The notes under the pieces were generated by a model. That model ran no database searches. It was not told the origin of the DNA and saw nothing but the letters and a program-made list of their open reading frames with translations. A DNA stretch of 64,000 nt from HGM13233 sp964478515 (lineage in GTDB: Bacteria; Bacillota; Clostridia; Oscillospirales; Ruminococcaceae): contig CAYZIL010000004.1 in assembly GCA_964478515.1 (NCBI GenBank), forward strand, positions 16,771 to 80,770, in the 5' to 3' direction. Of this stretch, positions 43,635 to 54,530 are shown piece by piece. The position numbers and the translations under genes are program-made. The first letter of the stretch is position 1, and each line of letters begins with the position of its first letter.

Positions 43635-44741
43635 ATGAAGATCGTTTTCAACCGTCAAATTCTGCTGGACGCGCTCAGCGGCGTTTCCAAGGCCGTCTCG
43701 CCCAAATCAACAATTCCGGCTGTAGAGGGCATTCTTTTTGTCGCGGAGCAAAACAGCACCATTCTTACCGGCTACAATTTTGAGATGGTCATAACCACGC
43801 AAATAGAAGCGGATATTGAGGAGGCCGGCTCGGCTGTACTCAACGCCCGGCTGCTCGGCGACTTTGTGCGCAAGGTTGACAGTGAAAATATATATATCGG
43901 CGTTGACGAGCGTCTTAGTACCACCGTCAAAGCCGGCATACGGGAGATAAATTTCATGGCCGTCGCGGCGGCAGATTTCCCCGAACTGCCCAAGCCCTCA
44001 ACCGAATCTTCACTGACCATGAACGGCCCCGAACTGCGCGAAATGATTGACAAAACTCTTTACGCCGTCTCGCAGGACGAGCAAAAACCCGTTCACACCG
44101 GCACAAAATTTATTTTGGAAAACAATATGCTCACTCTGGTGTCGGTAGACGGTTACCGCCTTGCGGTGAGCACGCGCTCGGTAATAAACAACCAGGACGT
44201 CAGCTTTATAGTGCCGGCGCGCACGCTCGCGGAAATATCCCGCATTATCAGCGACGAGGAAAAAGAGATATACATTAATACCGCGCGGCGCTACGCCGTG
44301 TTCTATCTTGCCAAATACACCGTAATGACCCGACTGCTGGAGGGTGATTTTCTCGACTACAAGCGCTCAATACCCGACAGTTACCAGACCCGCGTTAAAG
44401 TCGACGTGCGCAGCATGATTACCGCGACGGAATTGACGTCGCTGATAATTACCGACCGCCTGAAAAGCTCGGTAACGCTCAATGTCGAAGCGGACAGGAT
44501 TGTGCTCGATTGCAACACGCCGCTCGGCAAGGTTCACGACGAAATACCGGTAAAAACCGAGGGCGAGCCGGTGCGTATTGGTTTTAACAATCGCTATTTG
44601 CTTGACGCGCTGCGCAACAGCGGCTGCGACGAGGTCTATTTTGAGATAAACGGCGCCAACAGACCGATGAAAGTAGTTCCCTGCGAGGGCGACGAATTTC
44701 TCTACCTGGTGCTGCCGGTAATTATTAAGGTCGAACAATGA
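43635..44741 (+). CDS. dnaN: DNA polymerase III beta subunit (sliding clamp)
   Basis: 368 residues. It shows the three-domain clamp pattern: MKIVFNRQILLDALSGVSKAVS at the start, GYNFEMVITTQ, FIVPARTLAEISRII and ending VLPVIIKV (normally MPMR(L/V), so the last strand is altered). It holds polymerase on DNA. It overlaps the S4-domain gene by four bases. Confidence 0.95.
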   Translation: MKIVFNRQILLDALSGVSKAVSPKSTIPAVEGILFVAEQNSTILTGYNFEMVITTQIEADIEEAGSAVLNARLLGDFVRKVDSENIYIGVDERLSTTVKAGIREINFMAVAAADFPELPKPSTESSLTMNGPELREMIDKTLYAVSQDEQKPVHTGTKFILENNMLTLVSVDGYRLAVSTRSVINNQDVSFIVPARTLAEISRIISDEEKEIYINTARRYAVFYLAKYTVMTRLLEGDFLDYKRSIPDSYQTRVKVDVRSMITATELTSLIITDRLKSSVTLNVEADRIVLDCNTPLGKVHDEIPVKTEGEPVRIGFNNRYLLDALRNSGCDEVYFEINGANRPMKVVPCEGDEFLYLVLPVIIKVEQ

Positions 44742-44950
44742 AAAAAATTGCGATAGTGAGCGAATACATTACGCTGGCGGCTTTTTTGAAACTGTGCGGC
44801 GAGTGCTCTACCGGCGGCGAGGCCAAAATGGCCGTTGTCGGCGGTGAAGTCAGCGTCGGCGGCGAGGTCTGCACCATGCGCGGCAAAAAGCTGCGTCCCG
44901 GGGACACCGTAAGCCGCGGCAAAAACGAATATGAGGTAACGGCGGCTTGA
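44738..44950 (+). CDS. yaaA: S4-domain RNA-binding protein YaaA (RlbA)
   Basis: 70 residues matching the small YaaA/RlbA family between dnaN and recF: ITLAAFLKLCGECSTGGEAKMAVVGGEVSVGGEV, then RGKKLRPGDTV. It probably binds ribosomal RNA. It overlaps dnaN and recF by four bases each, so the three are translationally coupled. Confidence 0.92.
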   Translation: MKKIAIVSEYITLAAFLKLCGECSTGGEAKMAVVGGEVSVGGEVCTMRGKKLRPGDTVSRGKNEYEVTAA

Positions 44951-46035
44951 GGATTGACGACGTCGCCATCCGCGATTTTCGCAATATAGCCGCGGTCGAC
45001 CTCGCTTTTGACAGCGGCGTTACCGTAATAGGCGGCGAAAACGCGCAGGGAAAAACCAGTGTGCTCGAAGCGGTGTGGCTGCTTTGCGGCGGCCGCAGCT
45101 TTCGCAGCAACCGCGACGCTGTGTTAATAAAAAAAGGCTGCGAAACGGCGCGGGTCGACGCGCACTATACGGCCGAAAGCAGACAGCAGACACTGTCCTT
45201 GCGCATCAGTTCCGCCGGGCGCGAAATGCAGCGCAATTCTACCGGTTTCATCAAGGCGGCCGCGCTGGCGGGCTGCTTTTGCTGTGTGGTATTTTCGCCG
45301 GACATTATGGACATAATTAAGGGCGCGCCGGCACAGCGGCGGCGGTTTTTAGACACGGCGCTGTGTCAGCTTTACCCGCGCTACATTACCGCGGCGCGAA
45401 CCGTGAGCCGACTGATTAACCAAAAAAACTCGCTGCTGCGCGATTGCCGCACCATCAGCGCCGCGTTTGATATGCTGGACGTTTTCGACATTTCGCTGGC
45501 CGGCGCGGCGGCTGAACTGAGCGCAATGCGCGCGGACTACTGCGAAAAGCTGAAAAAGAGCGCCGCGGCTTTTTACGACACCATCAGCGGCGGCCGCGAG
45601 CGGCTGGATATTACCTATAATTCCGGGCTGTTTCCCGCCGGCTGCGCCATAGACGCTGAAACCGCGTCACAGCTGCTGCAACAGGGGCGCGAGGACGACG
45701 TTGCCGCCGCGCACTGCTGCCGCGGGCCGCACCGCGACGACCTGGCAGTCACCATCAGCGGCGACGACAGCCGCAGCTATTCCTCACAAGGGCAGCAGCG
45801 CAGTGCCGTGCTGGCGCTGAAGCTGGCGGAGGCGGAAATATTCTGCGACGTTACCGGCGAGCCGCCGCTGCTGTTGCTCGACGACGTGCTTTCGGAACTG
45901 GACGCCGCGCGGCAGGACTTTCTGATTTCCGCAATAGGCTCGCGGCAGGCGATAATAACCGGCTGCGACGAGTCGTATATTGCGCGCAAGACCGGCGCGC
46001 GCATCTACAAGATATTCGCGGGTGCGCTGGTATGA
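44947..46035 (+). CDS. recF: DNA replication and repair protein RecF
   Basis: 362 residues. It starts with TTG, overlapping the yaaA stop. Walker A is GENAQGKTSVLEAV, the SMC-type signature is SSQGQQRSAVLALKLAE and Walker B is LLLLDDVLSELD. It helps load RecA at gaps. It overlaps remB by four bases. Confidence 0.95.
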   Translation: MRIDDVAIRDFRNIAAVDLAFDSGVTVIGGENAQGKTSVLEAVWLLCGGRSFRSNRDAVLIKKGCETARVDAHYTAESRQQTLSLRISSAGREMQRNSTGFIKAAALAGCFCCVVFSPDIMDIIKGAPAQRRRFLDTALCQLYPRYITAARTVSRLINQKNSLLRDCRTISAAFDMLDVFDISLAGAAAELSAMRADYCEKLKKSAAAFYDTISGGRERLDITYNSGLFPAGCAIDAETASQLLQQGREDDVAAAHCCRGPHRDDLAVTISGDDSRSYSSQGQQRSAVLALKLAEAEIFCDVTGEPPLLLLDDVLSELDAARQDFLISAIGSRQAIITGCDESYIARKTGARIYKIFAGALV

Positions 46036-46331
46036 TGTCAAAGTACCTTTTCGCCGGCGGCGACGAGCTTATAGACAGCGGCGACGTAATTGGTATATTC
46101 GACGTCGACACCAGCTCCACCGCAAAACGAACGCGGGAATTTTTGCGTTACAACGAGCAAAGGGGCCGAATGAAGACCCTAGGCAGCGATTTGCCGCGCT
46201 CGCTGATAGTCTGCACCGGGCAAAATTATTTGAGTATGCTCTCGCCGCAGACACTGAAAAAAAGAGCGACTTCAATAGGCGGCGCCGGCATACCCCAGCG
46301 CGGGGACGGCAGCGGCGCCGCAAAAGAATAA
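46032..46331 (+). CDS. remB: RemB-like extracellular matrix regulator (YaaB, DUF370)
   Basis: 99 residues. The core FAGGDELIDSGDVIGIFDVDTSSTAKRTREFL and SDLPRSLIVC matches YaaB/RemB, a DNA-binding regulator of biofilm matrix genes in B. subtilis, found in the same recF-remB-gyrB order. The C-terminal 20 residues are Gly-rich and not conserved. ATG ATG at the start leaves a one-codon ambiguity. Confidence 0.88.
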   Translation: MMSKYLFAGGDELIDSGDVIGIFDVDTSSTAKRTREFLRYNEQRGRMKTLGSDLPRSLIVCTGQNYLSMLSPQTLKKRATSIGGAGIPQRGDGSGAAKE

Positions 46332-46344
46332 ATCGGAGACGACA

Positions 46345-48264
46345 ATGGAAACGAACACCAACAACAATAACCACTACGACGCGGAACAAATACAGGTACT
46401 GGAAGGGCTGGAAGCTGTGCGCTTGCGCCCGGGCATGTATATCGGCTCTACCGGACCGCGCGGGCTGCACCATCTGGTTTACGAGATAGTCGACAATTCT
46501 ATTGACGAGGCACTTGCCGGCTATTGCAGCGAAATTCGCGTGCGCATTAAAAAGGGCGATATTATTGAAGTCAGCGACAACGGCCGCGGCATACCGGTCG
46601 GCAAGGAGCACAAGACCGGACAGCCTGCGGTGACAGTCGTCTTTACGGTGCTGCACGCCGGCGGCAAATTCGGCGGCGAGGGTTACCATTTTTCCGGCGG
46701 ATTGCACGGCGTCGGCGCCTCGGTAGTCAATGCGCTGTCCGAATGGCTGGATGTGCATGTCTATGTGGACGGCAAGGAATACGAGCAGAATTTTTCGCGC
46801 GGCGAACAGAACGGCGAGCTGCGCTGTGTCGGCGACACCGAGCGCCGCGGCACCGTCGTTGAGTTTAAGCCCGACGGCGAGATATTTGAAGAGCTTACCT
46901 ACGATTACGAGACACTCGAGCGCCGCTTGCGCGAGCAGGCCTTTTTAAACGCCGGCATTCGCATAGTGCTTGTTGACGAGCGCGGCGACGAGCCGACCGA
47001 GGAGGTAATGCACTACGAAGGCGGCATTCGCTCCTTTGTCGAGCACCTGCAAACGGTAAGACAGCTGGACGTGCTGCACCCCGACGTCATCTATTTTAAG
47101 ACCGTCAACGACGCTAACGAGGCCGAAGTCGCCATGCAGTACAACGACAGCTACAACGAGTTGCTGCTGTCGTTTGCCAACAACATCCACACCATAGACG
47201 GCGGCACCCACGAGCAGGGCTTTAAAAACGCGATGACGCGCGTATTCAACGACTACGGCCGCCGCCGCGGCCTTTTGAAAGACAACGAAAAGCTGGCCGG
47301 CGACGACGTGCGCGAGGGCCTTACCTGCGTTATCAGCGTCAAGCTGCAAAACGCGCAGTTCGAAGGGCAGACCAAGGGCAAGCTCGGCAACACCGAAATG
47401 CGCGGCATAATAGAAAACATGGTTTACAGCAAGCTCAACGACTATTTTGAGGAAAACCCCGCTGTTGCCAAGCAGATATTTGAAAAGGCCATCGGCGCGT
47501 CGCGCGCGCGCGAGGCCGCGCGCAAGGCGCGCGACCTAACCCGGCGCAAGTCGGCGCTCGAGTCGGCGGCGCTGCCCGGCAAGCTGGCCGACTGCACCCA
47601 AAAGGGCTCTGAGGGCACCGAGCTGTACATAGTCGAGGGCGACTCGGCCGGCGGCTCCGCCAAGGAAGGCCGCGACCGCCGCTACCAGGCGATACTGCCG
47701 CTTTGGGGCAAAATGATAAACGTCGAAAAGGCGCGGCTTGACCGCGTTTACGGCAACGAAAAGCTGATGCCGGTGGTGACGGCGCTGGGCTGCGGTCTCG
47801 GCGACGAGCTGGACATCAGCAAGCTGCGCTACGGCAAGGTCATAGTTATGGCCGACGCCGACGTCGACGGCGCCCATATTCAGACGCTGATGCTGACCTT
47901 CTTCTTCCGCTTTATGCGCCCGCTGCTGGACGAGGGACACATTTACCTCGCAATGCCGCCGCTGTTTAAGCTCGTAAAGGGACAGACGACGCGCTACGCC
48001 TACAGCGACCCCGAGCGCGACTCTATCAGCGCCGAAATGGGCGTAAATGTACGAATCAGCCGCTACAAAGGTCTGGGCGAAATGAACCCCGAACAGCTGT
48101 GGGAGACGACTATGGACCCGAGCTTCCGCACGCTGAAAAAGGTGAGCATTGAGGACGCCCAGCGCGCCGACGAGGCCTTTACGATTCTAATGGGCGACAA
48201 GGTGCCGCCGCGGCGCGAATTTATTGAAAAGAACGCCAAGTACGTTCAGAATCTGGACGTCTGA
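46345..48264 (+). CDS. gyrB: DNA gyrase subunit B
   Basis: 639 residues. It has the GHKL ATPase motifs (EIVDNSIDEA, SDNGRGIPVG, GLHGVGASVVNALSEWL), the Toprim motif EGDSAGGS and DADVDGAHI, and a C-terminus close to QNLDV. With GyrA it supplies negative supercoils. It lies 50 bases before gyrA. Confidence 0.97.
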   Translation: METNTNNNNHYDAEQIQVLEGLEAVRLRPGMYIGSTGPRGLHHLVYEIVDNSIDEALAGYCSEIRVRIKKGDIIEVSDNGRGIPVGKEHKTGQPAVTVVFTVLHAGGKFGGEGYHFSGGLHGVGASVVNALSEWLDVHVYVDGKEYEQNFSRGEQNGELRCVGDTERRGTVVEFKPDGEIFEELTYDYETLERRLREQAFLNAGIRIVLVDERGDEPTEEVMHYEGGIRSFVEHLQTVRQLDVLHPDVIYFKTVNDANEAEVAMQYNDSYNELLLSFANNIHTIDGGTHEQGFKNAMTRVFNDYGRRRGLLKDNEKLAGDDVREGLTCVISVKLQNAQFEGQTKGKLGNTEMRGIIENMVYSKLNDYFEENPAVAKQIFEKAIGASRAREAARKARDLTRRKSALESAALPGKLADCTQKGSEGTELYIVEGDSAGGSAKEGRDRRYQAILPLWGKMINVEKARLDRVYGNEKLMPVVTALGCGLGDELDISKLRYGKVIVMADADVDGAHIQTLMLTFFFRFMRPLLDEGHIYLAMPPLFKLVKGQTTRYAYSDPERDSISAEMGVNVRISRYKGLGEMNPEQLWETTMDPSFRTLKKVSIEDAQRADEAFTILMGDKVPPRREFIEKNAKYVQNLDV

Positions 48265-48314
48265 GAGAATAAATACCGGCAGCGCGCCCGACGCGCGCCG
48301 GCAGGGAGCAGAGA

Positions 48315-50858
<2,544 letters not shown>

Positions 50859-50869
50859 CAAACAGCTTT

Positions 50870-50904
50870 AATTCGCAGCGCGCTTTGCCGGCGCGCTGCG
50901 AATT
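50870..50904 (+). terminator. Hairpin after gyrA
   Basis: AATTCGCAGCGCGC pairs perfectly with GCGCGCTGCGAATT across a seven-base loop, but only a weak AT-rich tail follows. Termination may be partial. Confidence 0.5.
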
Positions 50905-50980
50905 ATTCAATTATTGCGAGCACGCCGGCGGGCGGCATAAGCGTTACCGGCGGCGAAAATAAATATTGGGAGACGACGAA

Positions 50981-51286
50981 ATGTTCAGGGAATTTATCGG
51001 TTCAATGGTAGACGTAGCGGTGGTGTTTGCGCTGGCCTGCGAGGGCGCGGCGCCGGTAATATATACCGGCACGCTGGTTGACTGCGACGACAAGGTCTGC
51101 AAGCTGCGCGTTGAGTCGGCGCGCGTCGCGGTACCGGGCGCAGCGCGCGCGGCACAGCAGGTAATTAAAAACGTTATGGGCGCCGGCCTCGCCAGCCTGG
51201 ACGTCGAGACTGCGGGCACAAATATGATAATAAACAACAATTTTATCGCCTCGGTGACACAGGTTGCGGCGACGCGCAACGTCTGA
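50981..51286 (+). CDS. Hypothetical protein downstream of gyrA
   Basis: 101 residues from the ATG at 50981, with GGGAG upstream. The N-terminal MFREFIGSMVDVAVVFAL, a YTGTLVDCDDKVCKLRV segment and NNNFIASVTQV suggest a small Sm-like or SH3-like beta barrel; this is my reading of the hydrophobic pattern only. I do not recognise the family. It is in line with the dnaA-gyrA block. Confidence 0.65.
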   Translation: MFREFIGSMVDVAVVFALACEGAAPVIYTGTLVDCDDKVCKLRVESARVAVPGAARAAQQVIKNVMGAGLASLDVETAGTNMIINNNFIASVTQVAATRNV

Positions 51287-51440
51287 GAGACTCACACAGC
51301 AGTAAAAATTACAAATTGTATTGCGCTGTACCGCCAAAGACATTACACTACGTTGAAAACCATGTTGAAACTGTTAAAAGTTTTTACCGCGAGTTATATC
51401 CGGGCGCAATATTTCATAATATTTACCGGCAAAAAAAATA

Positions 51441-51478
51441 AAAAATACGGCAGGTATAGGCTACCTGCCGTATTTTTA
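51441..51478 (-). terminator. Terminator of the gap gene (bidirectional)
   Basis: ATACGGCAGGTA/TACCTGCCGTAT around TAGGC, with A-rich and T-rich flanks on both sides. Confidence 0.85.
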
Positions 51479-51493
51479 TATGTCTTTGAACGC

Positions 51494-52504
51494 TTACTTG
51501 GCGTCGACTTTCGCCATGTGGCGGATGAGGTCAAGAACCTTGTTGGAATAACCGACCTCGTTGTCGTACCAGGAAACGAGTTTTACGAACGTGTCGGTCA
51601 GCGCTATGCCGGCCTTGGCGTCGAAAATGCTTGTGCGGGCGTCGCCGAGGAAGTCAGCAGAAACGACCGGTTCTTCGGTGTAGCCCATAATGCCCTTGAG
51701 CTCGCCCTCGCTGGCCTTTTTCATGGCGGCGCAGATGTCGCTGTAGGAGGCGGGCTTTTCAAGATTGACGGTCAGGTCGACGACGGAGACGTCCAGCGTC
51801 GGAACGCGCATGGACATGCCGGTCAGCTTGCCGTTGAGTTCGGGAATGACCTTGCCGACAGCTTTGGCAGCACCGGTGGAGCTGGGGATGATGTTGCCGG
51901 AAGCGGCGCGGCCGCCGCGCCAGTCTTTGGCGGAGGGGCCGTCAACCGTGCGCTGGGTGGCGGTGGTGGAGTGAACGGTGGTCATAAGGCCGTCCTTGAT
52001 GCCGAAGTTGTCGTTAAGAACTTTGGCAAGCGGGGCAAGGCAGTTGGTGGTGCAGGAGGCGTTGGAAACGAAGTTCATGTCCTTGGTGTATTTGTCAAGG
52101 TTGACGCCGCAGACGAACATGGGGGTGTCGTCCTTGGAAGGACCGGTCATAACTACTTTCTTGGCGCCCGCGTTGAGGTGAGCCTGAGCTTTTTCCTTGG
52201 TCAGGAACACGCCGGTAGCCTCGACAACATAGTCGACGCCGATTTTGCCCCAGGGGATTTCGCCGGGGTCTTTGCAGGCATAGACTTTAACTTCTTTGCC
52301 GTTGACGGTAAGGCTGTCTTCGCTGTGGCTGACGGTGCCGTCGAAATGGCCGTGCATGGTGTCGTATTTGAGCATGTACTCCATGTAGTCAGCGGGGATA
52401 AACGGGTCGTTGACGCCGACTATTTCGATGTCGTCCGACGCGATACCGTAGCGGAAAACAAGACGGCCGATGCGGCCAAAACCGTTGATGCCAATTTTAA
52501 TCAT
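51494..52504 (-). CDS. gap: Glyceraldehyde-3-phosphate dehydrogenase
   Basis: 336 residues. NAD motif INGFGRIGRLVFR, catalytic Cys in SNASCTTNCLAPLAKVL, and HSTTATQRTVDGPS, VGKVIPELNGKLTGMSMRVPT and SWYDNEVGYSNKV are all family signatures. It is the central glycolytic enzyme. It is monocistronic, with a strong promoter, AGGAGG site and terminator. Its codon use looks more selective than its neighbours', as expected for a highly expressed gene. Confidence 0.98.
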   Translation of the reverse strand: MIKIGINGFGRIGRLVFRYGIASDDIEIVGVNDPFIPADYMEYMLKYDTMHGHFDGTVSHSEDSLTVNGKEVKVYACKDPGEIPWGKIGVDYVVEATGVFLTKEKAQAHLNAGAKKVVMTGPSKDDTPMFVCGVNLDKYTKDMNFVSNASCTTNCLAPLAKVLNDNFGIKDGLMTTVHSTTATQRTVDGPSAKDWRGGRAASGNIIPSSTGAAKAVGKVIPELNGKLTGMSMRVPTLDVSVVDLTVNLEKPASYSDICAAMKKASEGELKGIMGYTEEPVVSADFLGDARTSIFDAKAGIALTDTFVKLVSWYDNEVGYSNKVLDLIRHMAKVDAK

Positions 52505-52534
52505 TCTAAAATCCTCCTAAAATTATCTGCTTAT

Positions 52535-52562
52535 ATTATAGCAGTAAACGCCGCAAATACAA
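52535..52562 (-). promoter_or_regulatory. Sigma-A promoter of gap
   Basis: TTGTAT, a 16-base spacer and TATAAT on the minus strand, 30 bases before the ATG. Confidence 0.7.
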
Positions 52563-52698
52563 GCAAATCGTTAATAAAATATCGAACACGGGAAAAGATG
52601 CGCACTAAGAATTATAATAGCAGAAAATTTCTGATAAGTAAATAGAATGAATGGGCAAAATTCGCAATACTATAGTTACAGCGCCGTATACGTCCAGG

Positions 52699-52727
52699 TT
52701 GATTTTGTTCCCATAAATTGTTACAAT
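52699..52727 (+). promoter_or_regulatory. Sigma-A promoter of the kinase-like gene
   Basis: TTGATT, a 17-base spacer and TACAAT, about 85 bases before the ATG. The stretch between this and the gap promoter (52563-52698) shows nothing else. Confidence 0.55.
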
Positions 52728-52812
52728 TGGCTCATGCGACAGCCTTCGCCATGCTTCGACAAACACAAACAAAAAAGCAGCCGCAAGCCGAGACCGGTGA
52801 GGAGAAAAAGCG

Positions 52813-53916
52813 ATGTCCGAGGATATTTTGACTGCCGCGCAGATGCTTTACAAAAATGTGAAAGCGCCGGTACTGATTTTAGACGGCACCGACAACATCG
52901 TCTGGCGCAACGCGCAAGCGCAAAATGACCTTTTTTGCAGCAACGACAGTAACATTCGCGAATTGCTGGAACAGGCGAACAGCGGCGGCCGGCTGAAGAA
53001 AATGCTGGCAGCAAACGGCAGGGCTCAAGTGGGCTTAGAGATGCCGGGCAGCGGTGTGCTGTCGGTCAGCTTTTGCGCGCTTGAGGACGCTACGCTTGTA
53101 ACGCTGTTCGGCGTGCAGCCGCAAATGGAAATAGGCGGCAACTTTGCCTCGGCGGCGGAATATTTCGGCGATCTCATGCGCCGCAGCGTATTCAATAAAT
53201 TTCTTAATATGTCGCGGCTGGAGACGTCGACGCCCTTTGACGACGAGCAGCTGAAAAGCATTGAGTGCATAAAGCGCAGCGATTTTATTCTTTACAACAA
53301 CTATATCAACTCGGCCATTCTGACAAGCTACTATGCCGGCACGCAGCAAGTGCGGCCAAGCGGGTGCGACCTGGGCGCGCTGGCAGAGTCACTCTGCGCG
53401 GCGGCGGCGGCGGTGTGCCCGCGCACCAAAATAATATACAGCGGCGAGCCCCACTGCGTGTGCTGCTGCGACGGCAAACTGGTGGAGCGCGCGCTTGTAA
53501 ATTTACTGCTCAACTCACTCAAATACGGCGGGGCCGACGCGCCGGTAAAAATTAATTTACAGCGCCGCGGCGACAATATTGAAATAAGCGTGCGCGACCG
53601 CGGCAACGGGATCCGCCCGGAAAATCTCGAGCTGGTAAAGCAGCCGTATTTTTCCGTCGACCCGCTCGACGACGCGGAAATTCGCCCCGGTCTCGGCGCC
53701 GGTCTGAGTGTGGCCGACGTCATTGCGCGGCTGCACGGCGGCAGGCTGATGATAGCGAGCGAATTCAGCGTCGGCACAGCGGTGGTAATGGCGCTGCCGG
53801 CAAAAGAAGCCGAGCCGGACGCCCGGCTTGAAAGTCCGAGCGCGGCGCGCTATGTCACCGACCATTTTTCTGTTGTATACGTCGGGCTCAGCGAGCTGTG
53901 CGAGCTGCCGGTGTGA
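52813..53916 (+). CDS. Histidine-kinase-like GHKL ATPase without a visible phospho-acceptor His
   Basis: 367 residues, cytoplasmic (no membrane helix). The N-terminal 120 residues look PAS-like (VLILDGTDNIVWRNAQAQ). A helical segment, YFGDLMRRSVFNKFLNMSRLE, sits where a dimerisation domain belongs but has no H-E motif. The C-terminal ATPase has N box NLLLNSLKYGG, G1 VRDRGNGI and G2 GLGAGLSV. No response regulator is adjacent. It may be a degenerate sensor kinase or a phosphatase/regulator. GAGGAG precedes the ATG. Confidence 0.75.
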   Translation: MSEDILTAAQMLYKNVKAPVLILDGTDNIVWRNAQAQNDLFCSNDSNIRELLEQANSGGRLKKMLAANGRAQVGLEMPGSGVLSVSFCALEDATLVTLFGVQPQMEIGGNFASAAEYFGDLMRRSVFNKFLNMSRLETSTPFDDEQLKSIECIKRSDFILYNNYINSAILTSYYAGTQQVRPSGCDLGALAESLCAAAAAVCPRTKIIYSGEPHCVCCCDGKLVERALVNLLLNSLKYGGADAPVKINLQRRGDNIEISVRDRGNGIRPENLELVKQPYFSVDPLDDAEIRPGLGAGLSVADVIARLHGGRLMIASEFSVGTAVVMALPAKEAEPDARLESPSAARYVTDHFSVVYVGLSELCELPV

Positions 53917-53937
53917 CGAAAGTGTTTTATTTTACCT

Positions 53938-54165
53938 GCATTTGAATACTCGTTTGGCAACGGCAAACGAACGGGGTTTGTGCAAGTGAAAGAGCGCGAT
54001 TTTGCGCAAAGAACTGTTTGTATGGGACTAAACGTTCCGAACCCCGTTAAACCCTTAGAATAAAGATGAAAACCCAGAGATATTGCCTGAGCTTCGCGCC
54101 TGCGGCGCGAAGCTCATTTTAGTTAATTGTGCTTTTTGCGTTAGGATTATTGGTTTGTGTTCTTC
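53938..54165 (-). repeat. Dispersed intergenic repeat, copy E
   Basis: On the minus strand it carries the ACGCAAAA lead, a GAGCTTCGCGCC/GGCGCGAAGCTC hairpin (54099-54125 region), the AAGGGTTTAACGGGGTTCGG block and the GTTCGTTTGCCGT(T/C)GCC block shared with copy A. It lies between convergent genes. The frame crossing it is not a gene. Confidence 0.65.
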
Positions 54166-54467
54166 TTTGGTGCTTAATTCACCTGCACAGCGGGCGGGCA
54201 CAAGGCTGAAGCGGAAATTCAGTTCTGCGCAAGCCGGCTCGGGTTTGCGGCTGTGCAGAATAAAACCCGCCAGCAAGCAGCCGAAAAATGCTGACGGAAG
54301 CGGCGGCGCTTTTTGCGAAGCGCGCCGCTTTCTTTGGGCGGTACGCGGTACTGCTGCCACAGAGATGCGCGAAGCGCCGCGCGCAGCAAAAAGAAGACGC
54401 CGGGCGAAAAAAGCTTCCGCGGTGCGGTGAAATACCGCCGGTTATGCTCATATGTTATGACGACAGC
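54166..54467. other. Gene-free, hairpin-rich stretch
   Basis: No credible gene. Several short inverted repeats occur (for example AAGCGGCGGCGC/GCGCGCCGCTT). The GACGCCGGGCGAAAAAAGCTT segment near 54400 is loosely similar to pieces of the array at 63370-64000. Confidence 0.4.
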
Positions 54468-54505
54468 AAAAAAACGAGCCGCGGTCTGTTTCAGACTGCG
54501 GCTCG
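54468..54505 (-). terminator. Terminator of the cohesin-protein gene
   Basis: CGAGCCGCAGTCTG pairs with CAGACCGCGGCTCG; T7 follows on the minus strand. Confidence 0.88.
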
Positions 54506-54530
54506 CTGGTTTTAGGTTTATGTCCGGCGG

